This document shows positions 1 to 5,280 of a stretch of 5,836 nucleotides of DNA, in pieces (position 1 is the stretch's first letter; the number at the start of each line of letters is the position of its first letter). The DNA comes from Candidatus Coatesiibacteriota bacterium. GTDB lineage: Bacteria; Oederibacteriota; CAKKQC01. The stretch is taken from the NCBI GenBank assembly GCA_023265785.1, contig JAHFSL010000183.1, positions 1 to 5,836 on the forward strand. Reading direction: 5' to 3'. A model generated the notes under the pieces. That model worked only from the letters and a program-made list of their open reading frames with translations. It was not told where the DNA came from and searched no databases. The translations under genes and the position numbers were made by a program.

Positions 1-200
1 TCGTGCTCTTCGACGATGCCGGCGCCCTGGGCCGTATCCAGTTGTTTACCGACAAGACCGCGCGCGCGCTCGCGCCTTCGCTCGAAGGCATTCTGGTGGA
101 CGAGCTGCCCGCGGGCATGCTGCCCGCGGGATTCCTTGCCGATGCCCAGACCATGACGGACGGGCTCCTGCGCTCCCAGACCTCCCGCGTCCTGAAGTAG
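1..200 (+). CDS. C-terminal end of a possible roadblock/LC7 domain protein (5' truncated)
   Basis: This is an open frame entering from the left edge (first complete codon at base 3) and ending at TAG 198-200; about 65 residues are visible. The first 27 or so residues, starting VLFDDAGALGRIQLFTDKTA, resemble the last beta strand and final helix of the roadblock/LC7 fold, in which a hydrophobic strand is followed by a Leu-Gly-x-[IV]-[RQ]-L turn and a basic amphipathic helix. In bacteria such proteins (MglB and relatives) act as dimeric partners or GTPase-activating proteins for small Ras-like GTPases. The remaining 35 residues form a tail with a short LPAGM/LPAGF tandem repeat and no domain I recognise. 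The stop lies 5 nt before the glycerate kinase GTG, so the two are probably co-transcribed. The family assignment rests on a short fragment and is tentative; that the frame is coding is fairly likely from its spacing and codon use. Confidence 0.5.
   Translation, partial: VLFDDAGALGRIQLFTDKTARALAPSLEGILVDELPAGMLPAGFLADAQTMTDGLLRSQTSRVLK
105..130 (+). repeat. Short in-frame tandem repeat (15-nt period) coding LPAGM-LPAGF
   Basis: The 11-mer CTGCCCGCGGG occurs at 105-115 and again at 120-130, giving a 15-nt period and hence two copies of the five-residue unit Leu-Pro-Ala-Gly-[Met/Phe]. Each copy contains the 8-bp palindrome CCCGCGGG, so the region can also fold into a strong local hairpin. It keeps the reading frame and looks like a small slippage duplication in the tail of the upstream protein. 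Confidence 0.6.
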
Positions 201-205
201 CCGCC

Positions 206-1354
206 GTGTCCCGGGGGCCGGCCTTGCGGGTCGTGATCTGCCCGGACTCCTTCAAGGGCAGCCTGTCGGCGGACGCGGCCGCGCGCGCCATGGCCCGGGG
301 TGTCCTCCGGTTCCGGCCGGACGCGCGCATCGTCCGGCTCCCGGTGGCCGACGGCGGTGAGGGGACCCTGGCGGCGCTGGCCGCCGCAGGCGGCCGAAGG
401 GTCGCGTGCCGGGTGACCGGGCCGCTGGGAGGCCGGGTCACCGCCACCCTCCTGCTCCTGCCACGGCGGACCGCCGTCGTCGAGATGGCGCAGGCGGCCG
501 GGCTCCTGCTGGTGCCCCGGGTGCGGCGCGACCCGCTGGCCGCCTCCACCTACGGGGTCGGCGAGATGATCGCGGCGGCGGCGGCGCGCGCGGCGCGGCG
601 CATCATCGTCACGCTGGGCGGCAGTGCCACGGTGGATGGCGGTGCCGGGATGGCGCAGGCGCTCGGGGCACGCCTGCTCGATGCCGCCGGGCACCCGATC
701 CCGCGCGGCGGCGCCGGCCTGCACCGGCTGGCCCGGATTGATGCCTCCCCGCTCCGCGCGCGCTACGGCAGGCTGGCGGTCTCCGGGGCCACGGATGTCC
801 GCAACCAGCTCCTGGGCGTGCACGGGGCGGCGCGGGTCTTCGGGCCCCAGAAGGGCGCCACCCCGGCCCAGGTCCGCCGGCTGGAGGCGGGCCTGCGGCG
901 ATTCGCGCGGATCGTGCGGCGCGACCTCCACCGCTCCATCGCCCGCCTGCCCGGCGGCGGCGCGGCGGGCGGGCTGGGGGCCGGGCTGGCGGCGTTCTTC
1001 CGCGCCCCGCTCGGATCCGGTGCCGAGCTCGTCTTTGATGCCCTCGGGCTGGATGCCGCCCTGCGACGCGCCGACCTGGTGCTGACGGGCGAGGGCAACC
1101 TGGACGCCCAGACCGCCTACGGCAAGCTGGTGGCCCGCGTCTGCGCGCGGGCGAGGCGCCGGCGCGTTCCGGTCCTCGCGTCTGCCGGCCGAGTCTGGTT
1201 GTCCCCCGCCGGGGTGCGCCGCCTCGGACTCGCCGGGGCCTGGCCCATCGCCCCCCCGGGGACGACCCGCGCGGAATCCCTGCGCCGCGCCGCACCCCTG
1301 CTCGCCGCCCGCGTGGCGGCGGTTCTCCGGAATCAGTCCATCGTGGGTCCCTGA
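206..1354 (+). CDS. Glycerate kinase (GarK/GlxK family, glycerate 2-kinase type)
   Basis: Cytosolic enzyme predicted to phosphorylate D-glycerate with ATP, giving 2-phosphoglycerate as GarK/GlxK do in E. coli, and so linking glyoxylate, serine or sugar-acid breakdown to lower glycolysis. At 382 residues it has the usual family length. Landmarks are the N-terminal PDSFKGSLSA (residues 13-22), PVADGGEGT (46-54), the glycine-rich LGGSATVDGGAG (137-148), FGPQKGAT (212-219), AAGGLGAGLAAF (253-264) and the C-terminal TGEGNLDAQTAYGKL (294-308). The usual DVxNPLxG motif reads DVRNQLLG (197-204), with Gln in place of the common Pro. The GTG at 206 lacks a clear Shine-Dalgarno but sits 5 nt after the upstream stop, so coupling is plausible. 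A TTG at 224 would give the family-typical start just before RVVICPDSFKG and has a G-run 8 nt ahead, so the true start may be 18 nt downstream. The 3' end overlaps the opposing TPR gene by 22 nt. The family call is very secure; the start is less so. Confidence 0.95.
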   Translation: MSRGPALRVVICPDSFKGSLSADAAARAMARGVLRFRPDARIVRLPVADGGEGTLAALAAAGGRRVACRVTGPLGGRVTATLLLLPRRTAVVEMAQAAGLLLVPRVRRDPLAASTYGVGEMIAAAAARAARRIIVTLGGSATVDGGAGMAQALGARLLDAAGHPIPRGGAGLHRLARIDASPLRARYGRLAVSGATDVRNQLLGVHGAARVFGPQKGATPAQVRRLEAGLRRFARIVRRDLHRSIARLPGGGAAGGLGAGLAAFFRAPLGSGAELVFDALGLDAALRRADLVLTGEGNLDAQTAYGKLVARVCARARRRRVPVLASAGRVWLSPAGVRRLGLAGAWPIAPPGTTRAESLRRAAPLLAARVAAVLRNQSIVGP

Positions 1355-1890
1355 CGGCCCAGTGCGTCCAGCGCCTCCCGGGCCTTCTCGTCGTCGGGGT
1401 TGTGGCGGAGCGCCAGCGTGTACCAGCGCCGAGCCGCCGGGTAATCGCGGGCGTGCTGGGCGATGAACCCCAGGTTGTCGTACGCGCTGGCCAGCCCCAC
1501 ATGGTCGCGCACCCGCTTGAGGAGCTTTTCGGCCGCGTGCAGGGCGCCCTCCGCCCCCTTCCAGTCGGCGGGATCCATGGACAGCATGGCCACGGCCTGC
1601 GTGATCCGGTACCGGCCCTCCCGGGGCGCCAGATCCACCGCGCGCCGGGCCTCGTCGGCGGCCCGGGCGGAATCCTTCATCGCCAGGTACACCAGCGCCT
1701 TGTTGTGGCGCACGGCCGCATCCTCGCCGGTCAGCTCCAGGACGGCGTCATACTCGGCCAGCGCCTGCTGGTACAGCCCCCGGGTGAACGCCTCCCGGGC
1801 CCGGTCGAAGTGGACCTGGGCATCGGCCGCGACCGCCGGGGTCGCGCCCGGACCGACCAGCAGAGCGACCAGGACGGCCACCGCCCTCAT
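1333..1890 (-). CDS. Small secreted or periplasmic TPR-repeat protein
   Basis: This 185-residue protein has an apparent Sec signal peptide: MRAVAVLVALLVG followed by a small-residue AVA-AD cleavage region near residue 21 or 22. The mature part is mostly tetratricopeptide repeats. TPR1 lies near 26-59 (FDRAREAFTRGLYQQALAEY), TPR2 near 60-93 (NKALVYL, then ARAADEARRAVDLAP), a degenerate helical pair near 94-128, and TPR4 near 134-167 (AYDNLGFIAQHARDYPAARR, then ALRHNP). TPRs are protein-interaction scaffolds, so no catalytic role is expected; the partner cannot be told from sequence. It is the last gene of the minus-strand operon: its ATG overlaps the dGTPase stop (ATGA, 1887-1890) and it has the strongest ribosome binding site in the window. 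A lipoprotein is unlikely because no lipobox Cys is present. The ORF and TPR architecture are secure; export is likely; function is unknown. Confidence 0.9.
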   Translation of the reverse strand: MRAVAVLVALLVGPGATPAVAADAQVHFDRAREAFTRGLYQQALAEYDAVLELTGEDAAVRHNKALVYLAMKDSARAADEARRAVDLAPREGRYRITQAVAMLSMDPADWKGAEGALHAAEKLLKRVRDHVGLASAYDNLGFIAQHARDYPAARRWYTLALRHNPDDEKAREALDALGRQGPTMD

Positions 1891-2924
1891 TCCTCCTCCT
1901 CCCAGGGGTGTGGGACGAGGTGGCGGTTGAACTGCGCCAGCGCGTACCGGTCGGTCATGCCCGCCAGGAAGTCGCAGACCCGCTGTTCCGCCGTCGCGTC
2001 CGGCAGGCCGTCGCCCGAGAGCAGGTCGGGATGGGCCAGGAAAAAAGTCCAGAGCGCCTCGAGGACCTGCCGCGCCCGGGAAAAAATCTCCTGCAGGGCG
2101 GGCGCGGCGTAAACCCGGTCGGCCAGGAAGGTCCGGAGCGACTCCAGCCCGGCCTCCACATGGGGCGACAGCGCAATGGCCGGCCGGCCCGCACTGGCAT
2201 GAACAATGTCACGCACGATCGTATTGATGCGGCCCGCGTGGTGCGGCCCGAGGGCCTCGACCACCTGCCGCGGGATTTCCGGCGGCCGGACCAGCCCCGC
2301 CCGGATCGCGTCATCCAGGTCGGCGTTGGCGTACGCGATCGAGTCCGAGAGCCGGACGATCTCCGCCTCCAGCGTGGCGGCGGGCTGTTTCTCGCGCACC
2401 TCGGCCAGCGTGCCCAGCCCCTTGGAATGGCGGCGGATGCCGTCGCGCACCTCCACGGTCAGGTTCAGCCCCTTGCCCGAGTGCTCGAGGGCTTCCACCA
2501 CCCGCAGGCTCTGCTTGCTGTGGTGAAAGCCCGCGGGGTTGAGCCGCGCCAGCACCGACTCCCCCGCGTGGCCGAACGGCGCATGGCCCAGGTCGTGGCC
2601 CAACGCGGTGGCCTCGGCCAGATCCTCGTTGAGCCGCAACGCCCGGGCGATCGTCCGCGCGATCTGCGAGACCTCCAGCGTGTGGGTGAGCCGCGTGCGG
2701 TAATGGTCGCCCTCCGGTGACAGGAAGACCTGGGTCTTGCCCTTGAGCCGCCGGAACGCCTTGGAGTGGAGGATCCGGTCACGGTCGCGCTGGAACGCCG
2801 TGCGCAGGTCATCCTCGGACTCCGGCCGGGCCCGACCCTTGGAGTCGGCGGCCAGGGCCGCCCACGGGGCGAGCGTTTCCCGCTCCAGCCGCTCCAGCTC
2901 GTCGCGGATCGTCGTCGTGCTCAT
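1887..2924 (-). CDS. dgt: Deoxyguanosinetriphosphate triphosphohydrolase-like protein (HD-domain dNTPase)
   Basis: Predicted metal-dependent cytosolic enzyme that hydrolyses dNTPs (dGTP in the type member) to the deoxynucleoside and triphosphate, affecting dNTP pools. The 345-residue length fits the shorter dGTPase-like clade (around 330-420) rather than the roughly 500-residue E. coli Dgt. The N-terminal region contains FQRDRDRILHSKAFRRLKGK (44-63), followed by QVFLSPEGDHYRTRLTHTLE (65-84), the typical entry to the HD fold. The metal ligands are visible as H81, the HD pair H110-D111 in ALGHDLGHAPFGHAGE, and D194 in RLSDSIAYANADLDDA; H119 and E122 match the catalytic His/Glu of the family. 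One oddity is FHHSKQSLRVVE (133-144), where the family usually has FxHNxQS, so Ser replaces Asn at 136. The protein ends in four Glu residues. The ATG overlaps the upstream phosphoesterase stop (ATGA, 2921-2924) with no Shine-Dalgarno of its own, so translation is probably coupled. True substrate preference within the family cannot be inferred. Confidence 0.96.
   Translation of the reverse strand: MSTTTIRDELERLERETLAPWAALAADSKGRARPESEDDLRTAFQRDRDRILHSKAFRRLKGKTQVFLSPEGDHYRTRLTHTLEVSQIARTIARALRLNEDLAEATALGHDLGHAPFGHAGESVLARLNPAGFHHSKQSLRVVEALEHSGKGLNLTVEVRDGIRRHSKGLGTLAEVREKQPAATLEAEIVRLSDSIAYANADLDDAIRAGLVRPPEIPRQVVEALGPHHAGRINTIVRDIVHASAGRPAIALSPHVEAGLESLRTFLADRVYAAPALQEIFSRARQVLEALWTFFLAHPDLLSGDGLPDATAEQRVCDFLAGMTDRYALAQFNRHLVPHPWEEEE
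1891..1903 (-). promoter_or_regulatory. Strong Shine-Dalgarno for the TPR gene, inside the dGTPase poly-Glu codons
   Basis: On the minus strand the bases just before the TPR ATG read GGGAGGAGGAGGA. AGGAGG lies 4 nt and GGGAGG 7 nt from the start codon, so several registers can pair with the 16S anti-Shine-Dalgarno. The same bases encode the last Trp and Glu codons of the dGTPase (tail WEEEE). This strongly supports the ATG at 1890 and suggests independent re-initiation at the junction rather than coupling alone. Confidence 0.85.
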
Positions 2925-3730
2925 GCCGTGGCGGCCGGAATCGCATCGTGGGTCTCAAAGATTCGTTCAATGCCGCGCGCCCGGCCGGTCGCCTCATCCA
3001 CCTCCACCAGCGCGGCACACAACTGGGTGCGGCCCGCCTGCACGGCCCAGTTGGGCGCCATCTGGGTCAGGAACCGGTCCAGCACCCGGTCCCGATCCAG
3101 TCCGATGACTCCGTCGGCGGGGCCGGTCATCCCGGCGTCCGTCAGGTAGGCCGTGCCCTTGGGCAGGACGCGCGCATCGGCGGTCTGGACATGCGTGTGG
3201 GTGCCGATCACCGCCGAGACCTCGCCATCCAGCCACCAGCCCATCGCGACCTTTTCCGAGGTCGCCTCCCCGTGGAAATCCACCAGGATGACCGGGGTCT
3301 CGGCCCGCAGGGCCGCGGCGGCCGCCTTCCCCGCGCGGAACGGCTCGTCCAGCGACTGCTTGGCCATCTCCACCCGGCCCTGCAGGCTGATGACGCCCAC
3401 CTTGACGCCCGCGGCCGTGGTGACCACGGCCGTCCCCCGGCCCGGGACGCCGGCGGGGTAGTTGACCGGCCGCAGCACCCGGGGCTCGGAGGACAGGGCG
3501 TTGGCCAGTTCACGCTTGTCCCAGACATGGTCGCCCAGCGTCACCAGGTCCACCCCGGCCTCGCACAGCTCCCCCACCAGCGCCGGGGTGATCCCGAACC
3601 CGTCCGCGGCGTTCTCGCCGTTGGCCACCACCAGGTCAATGGACCGTTCCGCGCGCAGGGGCTTGACGCGCTCGCGCAGGACGCGCCGGCCCGGCTTGCC
3701 GAAGACGTCGCCGATGAAGAGGATCTTCAT
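2921..3730 (-). CDS. ymdB: YmdB-type metallophosphoesterase (TIGR00282 family)
   Basis: A 269-residue calcineurin-like phosphoesterase of the YmdB family. In Bacillus subtilis YmdB hydrolyses 2',3'-cyclic nucleotides and affects biofilm and motility decisions; the role in other phyla is not settled. Binuclear metal-site residues appear in family order: D8 (MKILFIGDVFGKPGRR), E39-N40 (ANGENAADG), D67-H68 (TLGDHVWD), H153 (VDFHGEATSEK), and H178 and H180 (IGTHTHVQTAD). The closing motif TAYLTDAGMTGP (193-204) is also typical. The GDH triad replaces the GNH of B. subtilis YmdB, which puts an Asp where a metal-binding Asn is expected. The start at 3730 is chosen because the family begins exactly at MKILFIGD; the frame is open further upstream to 3835, but that stretch is unrelated and overlaps glpK. 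No Shine-Dalgarno precedes this ATG. It is the first gene of the operon with dgt and the TPR gene. Confidence 0.94.
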   Translation of the reverse strand: MKILFIGDVFGKPGRRVLRERVKPLRAERSIDLVVANGENAADGFGITPALVGELCEAGVDLVTLGDHVWDKRELANALSSEPRVLRPVNYPAGVPGRGTAVVTTAAGVKVGVISLQGRVEMAKQSLDEPFRAGKAAAAALRAETPVILVDFHGEATSEKVAMGWWLDGEVSAVIGTHTHVQTADARVLPKGTAYLTDAGMTGPADGVIGLDRDRVLDRFLTQMAPNWAVQAGRTQLCAALVEVDEATGRARGIERIFETHDAIPAATA

Positions 3731-3794
3731 TGAATTAGTGTAGCGCCGTGGACGGGGGCGCGCCCGGCAACGTACCATCAGGACAGGTGACGGC
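3731..3794. promoter_or_regulatory. Divergent intergenic region between ymdB and glpK
   Basis: These 64 bp are the only substantial non-coding stretch and must hold the promoter(s) for the leftward operon, and probably for glpK. It contains an AT-rich patch (roughly 3727-3742) that is unusual for this DNA. On the minus strand TACACT (3742-3737) resembles a -10 box ending 6 nt before the ymdB ATG; no matching -35 at 16-18 nt is evident, the nearest TTGCCG being 22 nt away. On the plus strand TACCAT (3773-3778) is a weak -10 candidate for glpK. A perfect 10-bp palindrome GGGCGCGCCC lies at 3756-3765 and could be an operator, though such palindromes arise easily in GC-rich DNA. All of these site calls are weak; only the promoter-bearing location is well supported by gene orientation. 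Confidence 0.45.
3785..3790 (+). promoter_or_regulatory. Shine-Dalgarno of glpK
   Basis: AGGTGA lies 4 nt before the ATG at 3795 and matches part of the AGGAGGTGA consensus. It supports this ATG as the start, consistent with family members beginning a few residues before the AIDQGTT motif. Confidence 0.7.
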
Positions 3795-5276
3795 ATGACA
3801 CAGGCCACGGTACTGGCGATTGACCAGGGCACCACCGGGACGACCGCCCTGCTCTTCGACAGCCACGGCCGGGTCGTGGGGCGCGGCTACCGGACGATCC
3901 GGCAGTACTACCCGCGGCCCGGGTTCGTTGAGCACGACCCCGCCGAGATCTGGCGGTCGGTGCTCGCCGCGGTGCACCAGGCCCGGCGCGGCCGGGCCGG
4001 GCCCCTCGCCGCCATCGGGATCACCAACCAGCGCGAGACCACGATCCTGTGGGACCGGGCCACCGGCGCGCCCCTCCATCGCGCCATCGTCTGGCAGGAC
4101 CGGCGGACCGCGCCCGACTGTGATCGGCTCCGTCGCGCCGGGCACCTGTCCCAGGTCCGGCGCACCACGGGACTCGTCCTGGACCCGTACTTCTCCGCCA
4201 CGAAACTGGCGTGGCTCCTGCGCCATGTGCCGGGTGCCGCGGCCCGGGCCCGGGCCGGGCGGATCGCCTTCGGCACGGTGGATGCCTGGCTCATCTGGAA
4301 CCTGACCCGGGGCCGGGTCCATGCCACCGACCCCACCAACGCCTCGCGCACGCTCCTGCTCAACCTCACGACGCGAGACTGGGACGACCGCATGCTCCGG
4401 CTTTTCGGAATTCCACGGGGGATCCTGCCGGACATCCGGCCCTCGGCCGGCTCCTTTGGCCGCACCGCGGGCGCGGGCCCGATCCCGGCAGGTGTCCCCA
4501 TCGCCGGGGTGGCGGGCGACCAGCAGGCCGCCCTCTTCGGTCAGGGGGCCGTCCGTCCCGGCGCCATGAAGGTGACCTACGGCACCGGGGCGTTTCTCCT
4601 GCTCCAGACCGGGTCCCGGCCGGTCCGGTCCCGGGCGGGGCTCCTGACGACCATGGCCTGCGGTCCGGCAGGCGGCCCGGCGTACGCCCTGGAGGGTTCG
4701 GTCTTCATCGCGGGGGCCGCGGTCCAGTGGCTGCGCGATGAAATGCAATTGCTCACGACCGCCGCGGAATCAGAAACCCTCGCCCGGTCCGTTCCCGATA
4801 CGGCCGGGGTCTGCGTCGTCCCGGCGTTCACCGGGCTGGGCGCCCCCTACTGGGACGCCGCCGCGCGCGGCACGATTACCGGACTTACCCGGGGCGCGGG
4901 CCGGGCCCATCTCGTCCGCGCCACCCTGGAAGCCATCGCCCACCAGGTCGCCGATGTGGTGGCGGCGATGGGCCGCGACCTGCGCCGACCGATCCGGTCC
5001 CTCTTGGTGGACGGCGGTGCCTGCGCCAACGACTTCCTGATGCAGTTCCAGGCGGACATCCTGCACGCGCGGCTGGACCGGCCCCGGCTGGTGGAAACCA
5101 CCGCGGCCGGGGCGGCGTATCTCGCGGGTCTCGGCGTGGGCCTCTGGAAGCCTGCCGACCTCGCGCGCCTGCGCCGGCGGGACCGGCTCTTTCGCCCCGC
5201 CATGGGCCCCGCCCATCGCCGGGTCCTGCGGGCCGGCTGGGCCACCGCCGTGGCACGCGCCCGGAGCCTAGGATAG
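3795..5276 (+). CDS. glpK: Glycerol kinase (FGGY family)
   Basis: ATP-dependent cytosolic kinase converting glycerol to sn-glycerol-3-phosphate, the entry step of glycerol catabolism and a source of lipid backbone. Its 493 residues equal the usual length of about 500. The N-terminal phosphate-binding loop is AIDQGTTGTTALLFD (8-22). Glycerol contacts known from E. coli GlpK are conserved: R80-E81 in ITNQRETTILWD, Y132 in DPYFSATKLAW (also FGGY signature 1) and D242-Q243 in AGVAGDQQAALFGQ. The second ATPase half shows VTYGTGAFLLLQTG (260-273), FTGLGAPYWD and LVDGGACANDFLMQFQADIL. Two oddities: Thr17 stands where E. coli has ADP-binding Arg18, and the loop before IAGVAGD (SFGRTAGAGPIPAGVP) lacks the GGKGG-type loop that binds fructose-1,6-bisphosphate in E. 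coli, and the phosphorylatable His of Firmicutes GlpK is also absent. PTS or FBP control as in those models is therefore unlikely. Other FGGY sugar kinases are possible in principle, but the glycerol-pocket residues favour GlpK. Confidence 0.95.
   Translation: MTQATVLAIDQGTTGTTALLFDSHGRVVGRGYRTIRQYYPRPGFVEHDPAEIWRSVLAAVHQARRGRAGPLAAIGITNQRETTILWDRATGAPLHRAIVWQDRRTAPDCDRLRRAGHLSQVRRTTGLVLDPYFSATKLAWLLRHVPGAAARARAGRIAFGTVDAWLIWNLTRGRVHATDPTNASRTLLLNLTTRDWDDRMLRLFGIPRGILPDIRPSAGSFGRTAGAGPIPAGVPIAGVAGDQQAALFGQGAVRPGAMKVTYGTGAFLLLQTGSRPVRSRAGLLTTMACGPAGGPAYALEGSVFIAGAAVQWLRDEMQLLTTAAESETLARSVPDTAGVCVVPAFTGLGAPYWDAAARGTITGLTRGAGRAHLVRATLEAIAHQVADVVAAMGRDLRRPIRSLLVDGGACANDFLMQFQADILHARLDRPRLVETTAAGAAYLAGLGVGLWKPADLARLRRRDRLFRPAMGPAHRRVLRAGWATAVARARSLG
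5270..5273 (+). promoter_or_regulatory. Shine-Dalgarno-like AGGA for the sensor gene, within the glpK 3' end
   Basis: AGGA at 5270-5273 lies 7 nt ahead of the GTG at 5281 and overlaps the last glpK codons, directly before the TAG at 5274-5276. It decides the GTG start, since the next in-frame ATG (5326) falls inside the transmembrane segment. Confidence 0.55.
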
Positions 5277-5280
5277 TCCC

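Noticed and set aside
609..1502. 297-codon minus-strand frame across glycerate kinase and the TPR gene end
   Set aside because: Extremely Arg/Pro/Gly-rich and antisense to a secure kinase; typical of GC-driven spurious frames.
2041..2087. Two A6 runs (2041-2046 and 2082-2087) within dgt as possible slippery frameshift sites
   Set aside because: On the coding strand they read through in frame as Thr-Phe-Phe-Leu and Ile-Phe-Ser within an intact, full-length protein; there is no evidence of a second product or a stimulatory structure.
1908..2720. 270-codon plus-strand frame opposite dgt
   Set aside because: It is antisense to the conserved HD-domain gene; the Arg/Val/Gln/His-rich composition mirrors dGTPase codons and no domain is visible.
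2948..3733. 261-codon plus-strand frame opposite ymdB
   Set aside because: Shadow of the phosphoesterase gene: it ends at the ymdB start region and has low-complexity composition without motifs.
3731..3835. 35-residue N-terminal extension of the YmdB-type protein
   Set aside because: Family proteins begin at MKILFIGD; the extension overlaps glpK coding DNA and the promoter region and has no family similarity.
4231..4262. CCCGGG/GGGCCC-rich stretch in glpK as a possible repeat or regulatory hairpin
   Set aside because: It codes for an Ala/Arg-rich surface segment (AAARARAGR) and is explained by codon bias; nothing suggests a separate element.
3735..4748. 337-codon open frame on the minus strand opposite glpK
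   Set aside because: It lies wholly across the clear glycerol kinase gene, is rich in Gly, Pro, Arg and Asp as expected for an antisense shadow in high-GC DNA, and shows no recognisable motif.
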